From Gordonia polyisoprenivorans NBRC 16320 = JCM 10675 (GTDB taxonomy: Bacteria > Actinomycetota > Actinomycetes > Mycobacteriales > Mycobacteriaceae), in NCBI RefSeq assembly GCF_000241325.1, contig NZ_BAEI01000104.1:1-42028 (forward strand): a stretch of 42,028 nucleotides of DNA, in the 5' to 3' direction. Under the pieces are notes generated by a model. The model saw only the letters and a program-made list of their open reading frames with translations. It did no database searches and had not been told where the DNA came from. Each line of letters opens with the position of its first letter. The stretch's first letter is position 1. Both the position numbers and the translations under genes were made by a program. Positions 6,740-13,732 of this stretch are shown piece by piece.

Positions 6740-7059
6740 GAACCCGAGCCCTTGATCGCGTCAGGCCACGACCGATTGACACCTGACCCGACGGGTAGGC
6801 GGTAACCGTGTGGCACCCGTACTCGGTTCGCGACATCGAGAGTGGTGGCCCCCAAGCACGGTGGGGGACTGGGCTACGTGCTGCCCGCTGGTTTACGTCG
6901 AGCGGTACAAGAACGACGGGCACACTCGGTCGAATCGGTCGGTGTGCGCAGCGCCCTCGGTGGAGTCGAACCACCGCAACGACCATCAGGGCCACCCCAC
7001 AAGGGGCTCTCATTCAGCCTGTGACGCAACAAAATCCACGCCACCAACACAGGTGAGGG
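6740..7059. other. Non-coding, hairpin-rich stretch
   Basis: No convincing gene. Several short dyads are visible: CCCCC/GGGGG at 6849-6853 and 6863-6867, GCACAC/GTGTGC at 6920-6925 and 6942-6947, and CCCC-ACAA-GGGG at 6995-7006. It also holds the tRNA 3'-end-like fragment at 6951-6975. It could be an old junction or a structured RNA; the sequence alone does not decide. Confidence 0.35.
6951..6975 (-). repeat. tRNA 3'-end-like fragment (possible att remnant)
   Basis: Read on the minus strand it forms a complete T arm, GGTGG TTCGACT CCACC, followed by GAGGGCGC. On the plus strand, GCCCTCGGTG at 6953-6962 is identical to 8183-8192 in the tRNA, and the following bases align with one deletion and a few changes. 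I could not fold a D arm or anticodon arm upstream, so it is not a complete tRNA gene. Confidence 0.4.
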
Positions 7060-7314
7060 TTACGAGTTGAGGGCGTCCCAGACGGCACGAGCATCGTTGA
7101 GAGCAGCGATCAGTCCGTCGAGTTCGCGACGGTTGTTGACTTCCACGGTGTCGCGACGATCACCAATCACGATGACGGGCGCGTCGGTCTTGTCGGTGAG
7201 TAGGTTGTGTCCACTGATCAGGTCGACGGTGAGGTGGTCACCGATCGCGGCGCGCACCCACGTGTAGGCGGTCCATCCGTCGTCTTCCGGTGGATCGATG
7301 TGCGGGGTGGTCAC
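7060..7314 (-). CDS. Small hypothetical protein, last of leftward operon
   Basis: 84 residues. The ATG at 7314 overlaps the stop of the upstream gene by four bases. The N-terminal half is polar, with WTAYTWVRAAIG. The C-terminal half has two strands and a helix: APVIVIGDRRDTVEV, then RRELDGLIAALNDARAVWDAL. This layout recalls the small proteins at 229-1107, though direct homology is not evident. Soluble. Function unknown. Confidence 0.5.
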   Translation of the reverse strand: MTTPHIDPPEDDGWTAYTWVRAAIGDHLTVDLISGHNLLTDKTDAPVIVIGDRRDTVEVNNRRELDGLIAALNDARAVWDALNS

Positions 7315-7508
7315 TGGCCACCACCTACAGCGTCGCGGAGGGCTTGGCGGTATCCGTCGTCATAGTCAGGATCGTCATCGGGGTCGGGTGTGACCGCGAG
7401 AAGTTTGTTGGTGATGATTCCCAATAGTGGGCCGGGGAGCTGCGCCAACGTTTCGGTCGCTGCCCGGTAGCCGTTGGTGAACTGATCGGGTCCGATGACT
7501 GCGGTCAC
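7311..7508 (-). CDS. Small hypothetical protein of leftward operon
   Basis: 65 residues from GTG 7508, chosen because it overlaps the upstream TGA by four bases, like every other junction in this operon. An ATG at 7526 would add six residues. The first 45 residues are moderately hydrophobic (FTNGYRAATETLAQLPGPLLGIITNKLLAV). An acidic run PDPDDDPDYDDGYRQALRDA follows. No family is recognised. Confidence 0.45.
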   Translation of the reverse strand: MTAVIGPDQFTNGYRAATETLAQLPGPLLGIITNKLLAVTPDPDDDPDYDDGYRQALRDAVGGGQ

Positions 7509-7933
7509 GACTGACCACCGATCCATGCGGCGACAGCAGGCAACGAGGCCAGATACTCGCGAACGCTCACACCCGTCAGCGACGACAGCGCACGAAGCAC
7601 CTCACACGCGGTGACCTTCAGATCAGGGGCGAGGTTGTCGGCAGCGTCTTCGAACTGGCCCAACCATGCTCGGAGGTGCCCGGCTTGCGGGTTGCTGGGG
7701 TCGATGTCGTGGGCTTGCCATGCGGCAGTGTTGAGCGCTTCGATGGCGGTGTTGATCGGCGTGCGGTGGGTGTGGCGGTAGGTGTCGGCGCGGTCTTTCG
7801 CAGCGAAGGCGATATCTCGGCACATGCTGTGGAGGGGTGTGCCTTGGGCGTCGATCATTCGGTTCCAGGCGCGGTCTGCGGCTTGGTCGAGCAGGGTTTG
7901 TGTGGCGGCAATGACTGCAGCGTCGTTGTTCAT
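7505..7933 (-). CDS. Helical hypothetical protein of leftward operon
   Basis: 142 residues from ATG 7933, which overlaps the stop of the small membrane protein gene. A longer open frame reaches 8140, but those residues cross the promoter dyad and look non-coding. The protein is almost all helix, rich in Ala and His (DRADTYRHTHRTPINTAIEALN), with no membrane segment. The C-terminus EYLASLPAVAAWIGGQS is compact. Not recognised. Position next to the tRNA end of the accessory region suggests an element-specific gene. Confidence 0.5.
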   Translation of the reverse strand: MNNDAAVIAATQTLLDQAADRAWNRMIDAQGTPLHSMCRDIAFAAKDRADTYRHTHRTPINTAIEALNTAAWQAHDIDPSNPQAGHLRAWLGQFEDAADNLAPDLKVTACEVLRALSSLTGVSVREYLASLPAVAAWIGGQS

Positions 7934-8037
7934 GCGTGCCACCCCATGCGGATGCATACAGCCATTACGGTGATCGGGAGCGGGTACAAGCACGCGAAGA
8001 TGAGTAGCGCGCTGACGATGATTCGGGCGTGATTCAA
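7930..8037 (-). CDS. 35-residue single-pass membrane peptide
   Basis: TTG start at 8037, preceded by GGAAGGAA at a good distance. It encodes a short peptide with a hydrophobic core (IIVSALLIFACLYPLPITVMAV) and ends MGWHA. Its TGA overlaps the ATG of the next gene (ATGA), which supports real translation. It is the first gene of the leftward operon of four. Small hydrophobic peptides of this size can be holin-like, toxin-like or regulatory; no motif decides among these. Confidence 0.45.
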   Translation of the reverse strand: MNHARIIVSALLIFACLYPLPITVMAVCIRMGWHA

Positions 8038-8114
8038 GGGTGTTCCTTCCAACAGTTCGCACGGTTGGACAGGTCACAAAAACCCGCTTGGGGACACCCC
8101 TTTGCCCCATCGAT

Positions 8115-8138
8115 GTCCCACGGAGAGTGGCGTGGGAC
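8115..8138. promoter_or_regulatory. 8-bp perfect inverted repeat upstream of the leftward operon
   Basis: GTCCCACG (8115-8122) and CGTGGGAC (8131-8138) are exact complements separated by eight bases. The site lies about 80 bases upstream of the leftward operon's first start and downstream of the tRNA terminator, a natural operator position. Confidence 0.4.
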
Positions 8139-8151
8139 AAGTCGCGGAACT

Positions 8152-8177
8152 AAAAAACCCCTGATGAACAGGGGTTT
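8152..8177 (-). terminator. Rho-independent terminator of the tRNA gene
   Basis: On the minus strand, AAACCCCTG pairs with CAGGGGTTT around a five-base loop and is followed by further T residues. It starts five bases after the mature 3' end of the tRNA. Confidence 0.8.
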
Positions 8178-8181
8178 CACG

Positions 8182-8255
8182 TGCCCTCGGTGAGACTCGA
8201 ACTCACACTGTACGGGTTTTGAATCCGTTGCCTCTGCCAATTGGGCTACGAGGGC
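8182..8255 (-). tRNA. tRNA with CAA anticodon (tRNA-Leu), short variable loop
   Basis: The 74 bases fold as a full cloverleaf: acceptor GCCCTCG/CGAGGGC, D arm GCCC/AGGC, anticodon loop TTCAAAA with CAA, T arm GTGAG TTCGAGT CTCAC, discriminator A73. CCA is not encoded. CAA reads the leucine codon UUG, and A73 suits leucine. The variable loop has only five bases, whereas normal leucine tRNAs carry a long extra arm. The anticodon stem ends in an A31-C39 mismatch. The accessory region lies on the 3' side of this gene, as expected if it served as an integration site. Confidence 0.85.
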
Positions 8256-8283
8256 ATGCAACTGCGCCAAGCTGCGAGAGACG

Positions 8284-8314
8284 AGTCTAGTAGATCGGCC
8301 GAGCAGCGATCCAA
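8284..8314 (-). promoter_or_regulatory. Candidate tRNA promoter
   Basis: On the minus strand TTGGAT (8314-8309) and TAGACT (8289-8284) are 19 bases apart and lie 28 bases before the tRNA 5' end. The spacer is slightly long. Confidence 0.4.
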
Positions 8315-8401
8315 CCGGTACTCTTCCCCTCATCGTCCGTCGTGCGCGACGGGCGTGGCCTGGGTGTTCACGCAGGTCGATCGCTCGACGTGGAGGAGGG
8401 G

Positions 8402-9028
8402 ATGGTGACGGTGGTGGACAGTGCGCCGGTGACGCAGGACGGAGCGCAGGCGGGCCACAAGGTTCTCGTGGCCGAGGACGACTCGCTGATCCGGATGGAC
8501 CTCATCGAGATGTTGCGCGAAGAGGGCTACGACGTCGTCGGTGAGGCACCCAACGGTCAGGCGGCCGTCGAGCTGACCGAACAGCTCGCCCCCGATCTGG
8601 TGATCATGGACATCAAGATGCCCGTGCGGGACGGAATCGATGCGGCCGGCGAGATCGCGAGCAAGCGGCTGGCCCCGGTGGTCATGCTCACCGCATTCAG
8701 TCAGCGCGACTTCATCGAGAAGGCCCGCGAGGCCGGAGCGATGGCCTATCTGGTGAAGCCCTTCACCAAGGCCGATCTCGTGCCCGCCATCGAGGTGGCG
8801 GTGAGTCGGTATCAGGAACTTCGCGAACTCGAGAAAGAGGTCGCGTCGATGACCGACCGTCTCGAGACCCGCAAACTCGTCGAGCGGGCCAAGGGCCTGT
8901 TGATGGAGAAGCAGTCGTTGTCGGAACCTGAGGCGTTCAAGTGGATTCAGCGCGCGGCGATGGACCGCCGTACCACGATGAAGGCCGTGGCGCAGGTTGT
9001 GGTGGAGACACTCGGTCCGCAGGAGTGA
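8402..9028 (+). CDS. pdtaR: ANTAR-domain response regulator PdtaR
   Basis: 208 residues, matching the size of mycobacterial Rv1626. The receiver domain (about 20-135) shows the acidic pair in VLVAEDDS, the phosphoacceptor D70 in DLVIMDIKMP, a Thr switch in VMLTAFS and K119 in YLVKPF. The C-terminal ANTAR domain (about 145-205) contains LVERAKGLLMEKQSLSEPEAF and the AMDRRTTMKAVA helix. ANTAR proteins bind paired RNA hairpins to prevent termination after phosphorylation by the kinase PdtaS. Start ATG 8402 is chosen for the GGAGGGG just before it. Upstream of polA and rpsA, as in mycobacteria. Confidence 0.93.
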   Translation: MVTVVDSAPVTQDGAQAGHKVLVAEDDSLIRMDLIEMLREEGYDVVGEAPNGQAAVELTEQLAPDLVIMDIKMPVRDGIDAAGEIASKRLAPVVMLTAFSQRDFIEKAREAGAMAYLVKPFTKADLVPAIEVAVSRYQELRELEKEVASMTDRLETRKLVERAKGLLMEKQSLSEPEAFKWIQRAAMDRRTTMKAVAQVVVETLGPQE

Positions 9029-9044
9029 CCTCGACGGGTCGTTC

Positions 9045-9060
9045 GTTAAATCTCTGAAAC
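9045..9060. promoter_or_regulatory. GlnR-like site upstream of livJ (weak)
   Basis: GTTAA - ATCTCT - GAAAC has the half-site spacing of actinobacterial GlnR boxes (n6 between half-sites). A similar site, GTTAA - TCTCTC - GTAAC, lies before the second amino acid transporter at 23583. It is imperfect, so it is offered only as a candidate. Confidence 0.25.
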
Positions 9061-9191
9061 AAGCTCGATGCCGATCTGCGCGGTTTCCCTCAGTTACCCC
9101 GCGCCGGCCGGTCGTCGGGTCTATGTTCCTCTCAGGATCTACGGGGTAGATCTCCCGGCGACGCCGGGCGGGCGGATGAGAGGCAACAAGT

Positions 9192-10421
9192 ATGCGACGT
9201 CGAATGGCGACCGCAGCGATCGCGGTGACACTGACGGGAATCCTCGCAGTCTCGGCGTGTAGTAGTAAGTCCACTGATTCTGGGTCCGGTGCGAGTGGCG
9301 GCTCGTCGGCGAGTAATTCGGGTCTGACGATCTCGGCTCTCAATCAGATCAATACCGAGGGCAAAGAGGTCCCGCCGGCCGCGGAGTCGGCGGCTCTGAA
9401 CCCGGCCCAGCCCGGCGGCGCCAAGTGCGATCCGTCGACCATCGCCATGGCCGGCGCCCTCACCGGCGCCAACGCGGCACTCGGTATCAACATCGTCAAC
9501 GGTGCACAGCTGGCCGTCGATCAGCACAACAAGGCGAACCCCGACTGCAAGATCACCTTGAAGCGCTTCGACACCGAGGGAGACCCGCAGAAGGCCACCC
9601 AGGTCGCCCCGCAGATCACCAACGACAACTCGATCATCGGCTTGATCGGTCCGGCGTTCTCGGGCGAGACCAAGGCCACCGGCGGCATCTTCAATCAGGC
9701 CGGTCTGGTGTCGGTGACCGCCTCGGCCACCAACGCCGCACTGACGCAGAACGGCTGGAAGACCTTCTTCCGCGGGCTGGCCAATGACGACGCCCAAGGC
9801 GCGGCGGTCGGCAAGTACCTGACCAACACCCTGGGCAAGAAGAAGGTCTGTGTCATCGAGGACGACAGCGCCTACGGTGTCGGCCTGGCCGCGGTGGTGA
9901 CCAAGTCGCTCGGCTCGGCCGCCGACTCGGCCTGCTCGGGCAACGTCAAGACCGGTGAGCGCGACTTCTCCGCGATCATCTCGAAGGTGACCGCCGCGAG
10001 TCCCGACGCCGTGTTCTACGCCGGGTACTACGCCGAGGCAGCACCGCTGGCCCAGCAGTTGAAGTCGGCCGCACCCAATGTGACCTTCGCGTCCGGTGAC
10101 GGCACGAACGACCCGCAATTCGTTGCCCAGGCCGGAGATTCGGCCAAGGGTGCCTACCTGTCGTGCCCGTGTGGTCCGGCGCCGGCAACGCTGGCCAAGG
10201 AGTACCAGGCGGCGTTCAACCAGGCCTCCGGCGTCTACTCGGTGCAGGCCTACGACATCGCCTCGATCATGATGAAGGGCATCGAAGAGGGCAACACCAC
10301 GCGTCCGAAGCTGCTGGAGTTCATCCGGACCTACAAGGGCCAGGGATTGGCCGGCCCGTACTCGTGGACACCGGACGGCGAGCTCACCTCGTCGCTGATC
10401 TGGGTCTACGAGGTCAAGTAA
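9192..10421 (+). CDS. livJ: Branched-chain amino acid ABC transporter, substrate-binding lipoprotein
   Basis: 409 residues with a lipoprotein signal: basic MRRRMATA, hydrophobic core, lipobox ending VSAC at residue 23, then a Ser/Gly linker. The mature part is a periplasmic-binding-protein-type I fold (GALTGANAALGINIVNGAQLAVDQHN; LIGPAFSGETKATGGIFNQAGLV, abridged), as in LivJ. It captures leucine, isoleucine, valine or a related substrate outside the membrane and delivers it to LivHM. GAGAGG precedes the ATG. It is first in the livJHMGF operon. The exact substrate cannot be read from sequence. Confidence 0.9.
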   Translation: MRRRMATAAIAVTLTGILAVSACSSKSTDSGSGASGGSSASNSGLTISALNQINTEGKEVPPAAESAALNPAQPGGAKCDPSTIAMAGALTGANAALGINIVNGAQLAVDQHNKANPDCKITLKRFDTEGDPQKATQVAPQITNDNSIIGLIGPAFSGETKATGGIFNQAGLVSVTASATNAALTQNGWKTFFRGLANDDAQGAAVGKYLTNTLGKKKVCVIEDDSAYGVGLAAVVTKSLGSAADSACSGNVKTGERDFSAIISKVTAASPDAVFYAGYYAEAAPLAQQLKSAAPNVTFASGDGTNDPQFVAQAGDSAKGAYLSCPCGPAPATLAKEYQAAFNQASGVYSVQAYDIASIMMKGIEEGNTTRPKLLEFIRTYKGQGLAGPYSWTPDGELTSSLIWVYEVK

Positions 10422-10433
10422 GTCCGACACATC

Positions 10434-10472
10434 CGGTGCGCCCGGCCACCGTCCGGTGGTCCGGGCGCACCG
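10434..10472 (+). terminator. Long hairpin between livJ and livH (attenuator or stabiliser)
   Basis: CGGTGCGCCCGG (10434-10445) pairs exactly with 10461-10472. Inside it CCACC pairs with GGTGG around GTCC, giving about 17 pairs with one bulged T. There is no T tract. Position after the binding-protein gene suits partial termination or mRNA protection, giving more binding protein than permease. Confidence 0.6.
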
Positions 10473-10509
10473 CATGTTGCTGCTCTCATCCGGCTGAAGG
10501 GGAGGAAAC

Positions 10510-11556
10510 GTGAGCACACTCTTCGCGGCGGCCCAGACGACCACCGACGTGGCGTCGACCATCGGCTTCGACGTCCACTCGCTCGTCGACGGTTTCTGGG
10601 GTCTGACCATCGAGGGATTGACCTACGGATCGGTGTATGCCCTTGTCGCAGTGGGTTACACACTGGTCTACGGCGTACTGAGACTGATCAACTTCGCGCA
10701 TTCCGAGGTGTTCATGCTCGGCATGTTCGGCACCTACATCGGCCTGCTCATCATGGGTTTCAGTCCGTCGGGCAACGTCTACGCCGAGGGCACGCTGATG
10801 ACCGTGGTGTATCTCGCGCTCGCGGGACTGTGCGGCATGGTCGTGGCCGGCGGTGCCGCCGTCGGACTGGAGTTCGTCGCATATCGACCACTACGACGTC
10901 GCAACGCCAAACCGCTGGCATTCCTCATCACCGCGATCGGCATGTCGTTCGTGCTCCAGGAGTTCGTGCACTACGTGCTGCCAAAGGTTCCGGTGGACCC
11001 GCCGCTGGGCGGATCGAGCGCACAGCCGACGATCCGGCTGGCCCAGGCCGTCGAGGAGTTCACCATCTTCGGTGCGCCGGTCACCAATCTGACGATGGTG
11101 ATCATCCTGTCGGCGATCGTGTTGGCGCTCGGCACCGATTTCATGATCAACAAGACACGTTTGGGACGCGGCATCCGGTCGGTGGCCCAGGACCCCGATG
11201 CGGCCCTGCTCATGGGGGTCTCGCGGGAGCGAATCATCCTGGTCACCTTCTTGATCGGCGGCCTGCTCGCCGGCGCCGCGGCACTGCTCTACACCTTGCG
11301 TGTACCGAACGGGATCATCTTCAACGGCGGATTCATCCTGGGCATCAAAGCGTTCTGCGCCGCGGTACTCGGTGGCATCGGCAACGTCCGCGGCGCACTC
11401 CTCGGCGGCCTGCTGCTCGGGGTGATGGAGAACTACGGGTCGGTGGTGTTCGGCAACCAGTGGAAGGACGTGGTGGCCTTCGCCTTGCTGATCCTGGTGC
11501 TCATGTTCCGTCCGACGGGCATCCTGGGAGAGAAGCTCGGAAAGGCGAGGGTATGA
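10510..11556 (+). CDS. livH: Branched-chain amino acid ABC transporter permease LivH
   Basis: 348 residues with about eight hydrophobic segments. The LivH signature GLTYGSVYALVAVGYTLVYG followed by LRLINFAHSEVFMLGMFGTY is near the N-terminus. The cytoplasmic coupling loop RGIRSVAQDPDAALLMGVSRERI is at about 215-240. Its N-terminal 35 residues form an extra polar extension. GTG start has GGGGAGG six bases upstream. Its stop overlaps the livM ATG by four bases, so the two membrane subunits are made together. Confidence 0.92.
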   Translation: MSTLFAAAQTTTDVASTIGFDVHSLVDGFWGLTIEGLTYGSVYALVAVGYTLVYGVLRLINFAHSEVFMLGMFGTYIGLLIMGFSPSGNVYAEGTLMTVVYLALAGLCGMVVAGGAAVGLEFVAYRPLRRRNAKPLAFLITAIGMSFVLQEFVHYVLPKVPVDPPLGGSSAQPTIRLAQAVEEFTIFGAPVTNLTMVIILSAIVLALGTDFMINKTRLGRGIRSVAQDPDAALLMGVSRERIILVTFLIGGLLAGAAALLYTLRVPNGIIFNGGFILGIKAFCAAVLGGIGNVRGALLGGLLLGVMENYGSVVFGNQWKDVVAFALLILVLMFRPTGILGEKLGKARV

Positions 11557-12758
11557 CGACTGCACCGACATCGCTCACGTCGCCCGAACGTCATGGGCTG
11601 GGCGACGCCATCCGAACCTGGTGGGAAGGCCTCCCACGGGTCATGCAGTGGCTCGTCGGGGTTCCGCTGATCATCCTGATCGCTCTGCTCCCCGTCATCA
11701 ATCCACCGCTGATCACCACGACCGCCACCAACTTCGGGGTGGTGATGGCGACCTTCGCGATGACCGCCCTGATCGCGATCGGTCTCAACGTGGTGGTCGG
11801 GCAGACCGGTCTCCTCGACCTCGGGTACGTCGGGTTCTACGCCGTCGGCGCCTACGTCGTCGCGCTGCTGACCAGCCCGTCGAGCCCGTTGTGGGGCAGC
11901 ACCGACCACGGATTCTTCTCCGGTCCGTGGGCGTGGCTGGCGTGTGTGCCGCTCGCGATCATCATCACCGGGATCACCGGTGTCATCCTGGGTACCCCGA
12001 CGCTGCGCGTGCGCGGCGACTACCTCGCGATCGTGACCCTCGGGTTCGGTGAGATTGTGCGGTTGCTCGCCGACAACCTCACCGACGTCACCAACGGCGC
12101 CACCGGGTTGCAGAGCGTGCTCTACCCGGAGATCGGCCGGTCCGCCGACAGCCCCGGTGGTGTGTTCTCGACCGCCAACAACACCTCGTCACTCAACTAC
12201 GGCGTGTGGTGGTACTGGTTCGGCATCGCTGCGGTGATCATCGTGCTCATCGTCATCGGCAACCTCGAACGCAGCCGGGTGGGTCGTTCCTGGGTGGCCA
12301 TCCGCGAGGACGAGGACGCCGCCGAGATCATGGGTGTGCCGACCTTCAAATACAAACTGTGGGCGTTCGTCATCGGAGCCGGCATCGGCGGCCTGTCCGG
12401 GGCGTTCTACGCGGGGCAGGTGCAGTATGTCGACCCGACGGCGTTCACCGTCATCAACTCCATGCTGTTCCTGTGTGCGGTGGTCCTCGGCGGCCAGGGC
12501 AACAAGCTCGGCGTGATCGCCGGAGCGTTCATCATCATCTACCTGCCGGCCCGCGTGCAGGGCATCTCGGTGGGTGGAGAAGCGTTGAGCGAGTACAAGT
12601 ATCTGTTCTTCGGGATCGCCCTCGTGGTGCTCATGATCTTCCGTCCGCAGGGGCTGTTCCCAGCACGCGCCCGACTGATCACGTTCGGACGCCAGGTGTA
12701 TGCCGCGATCCGGCGCACCCCCAAACGGGCGACGCCGACCGAGGAGGCGGCCGCATGA
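11553..12758 (+). CDS. livM: Branched-chain amino acid ABC transporter permease LivM
   Basis: 401 residues from ATG 11553. It has about nine or ten hydrophobic segments, with the LivM features GLNVVVGQTGLLDLGYVGFYAVGAY and the coupling loop RVGRSWVAIREDEDAAEIMGV. A longer open frame upstream lies inside livH and is not coding. The stop overlaps livG by four bases. The C-terminus is a short basic tail (RRTPKRATPTEEAAA). It forms the translocation pore with LivH. Confidence 0.92.
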   Translation: MTTAPTSLTSPERHGLGDAIRTWWEGLPRVMQWLVGVPLIILIALLPVINPPLITTTATNFGVVMATFAMTALIAIGLNVVVGQTGLLDLGYVGFYAVGAYVVALLTSPSSPLWGSTDHGFFSGPWAWLACVPLAIIITGITGVILGTPTLRVRGDYLAIVTLGFGEIVRLLADNLTDVTNGATGLQSVLYPEIGRSADSPGGVFSTANNTSSLNYGVWWYWFGIAAVIIVLIVIGNLERSRVGRSWVAIREDEDAAEIMGVPTFKYKLWAFVIGAGIGGLSGAFYAGQVQYVDPTAFTVINSMLFLCAVVLGGQGNKLGVIAGAFIIIYLPARVQGISVGGEALSEYKYLFFGIALVVLMIFRPQGLFPARARLITFGRQVYAAIRRTPKRATPTEEAAA

Positions 12759-13732
12759 GTCACCGCACGCCCGACGAGCCCAACCCGGCATCTGCTACAC
12801 CGGATCTCACCAAGCAGATCGCCGAGGTGAACTCCGACCCCGAGGCCACCACCCTGGTCAATCCGGCCGAGATCGACCCGGATCTGGCCGATCCCGAAGC
12901 GGTCGCCGAAGCCGTTGCACCGCAACGTGATATCGCAGTCGACGAAGGTGAGACCCTACTCAAGGTGGAGGGGCTCACCGTCGAATTCGGTGGGTTGGCC
13001 GCCCTCGACGACGTCAGTTTCGAGATCCGCCGCGGTGAGATCCTCGGCCTCATCGGGCCGAACGGTGCGGGAAAGACGACCTGCTTCAACGCGATCACCG
13101 GGGTGTATCGGCCCACCCGCGGCACGGTCACCTTCGACAATGCGCCGCTGGGAAAGCTCAAGCAGCACAAGATCACCCGCCGAGGTATCGCCCGCACCTT
13201 CCAGAACGTCCGGCTCTGGGGAGAGATGACGGCGCTGGAAAACGTCTGTGTGGGCACCGATGCGCGCCACAAGACCTCGGTGTTCGGCGGCATCCTGCGG
13301 ACGCCCCGGCATTACCGTGAAGAGCGTGATGCCGTGGATCGCGGGATGGCACTGCTGGAGTTCGTCGGGATCGGTCCACGCGCTGCGGAAAAGGCATCCA
13401 ACCTGCCCTACGGCGATCAGCGTCGACTCGAGATCGCACGAGCACTGGCCACCGAACCGAAACTCCTGTGCCTCGACGAACCCGCCGCCGGATTCAACCC
13501 GAGCGAGAAGACGGCGCTGATGGGCCTGATCGAGAAGATCCGACAGGACGGGTACACGATCCTGCTCATCGAACACGACATGCGACTGGTCATGGGCGTC
13601 ACCGACCGGATCGTGGTGCTCGAGTTCGGCCGCAAGATCGCCGAGGGGTCACCCAAAGACGTCCGCGACAATCCGGCGGTGATCGCCGCCTACCTGGGGG
13701 TACCCGATGATCAGATCGACGAACATGTCTGA
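12755..13732 (+). CDS. livG: Branched-chain amino acid ABC transporter ATPase LivG
   Basis: 325 residues. The ABC domain starts only at about residue 68, after an acidic, Pro/Ala/Asp-rich extension absent from typical LivG (about 255 residues). Walker A GPNGAGKTT is at 101-109, the family-type signature is YGDQRRLEIARAL, Walker B is LLCLDEP, and the H-loop is LLIEHDM. It energises LivHM in a heterodimer with LivF. The last 26 bases overlap the livF start. Confidence 0.92.
   Translation: MSHRTPDEPNPASATPDLTKQIAEVNSDPEATTLVNPAEIDPDLADPEAVAEAVAPQRDIAVDEGETLLKVEGLTVEFGGLAALDDVSFEIRRGEILGLIGPNGAGKTTCFNAITGVYRPTRGTVTFDNAPLGKLKQHKITRRGIARTFQNVRLWGEMTALENVCVGTDARHKTSVFGGILRTPRHYREERDAVDRGMALLEFVGIGPRAAEKASNLPYGDQRRLEIARALATEPKLLCLDEPAAGFNPSEKTALMGLIEKIRQDGYTILLIEHDMRLVMGVTDRIVVLEFGRKIAEGSPKDVRDNPAVIAAYLGVPDDQIDEHV

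Noticed and set aside
6951..7030. Complete second tRNA gene
   Set aside because: A T arm is present, but I could not pair an anticodon stem or a 5' acceptor strand upstream of it.
8330..9343. 337-residue frame antisense to pdtaR
   Set aside because: Shadow of pdtaR; also crosses its promoter region.
9132..10610. 492-residue frame antisense to livJ
   Set aside because: Shadow of a strongly supported lipoprotein gene; no domain visible.
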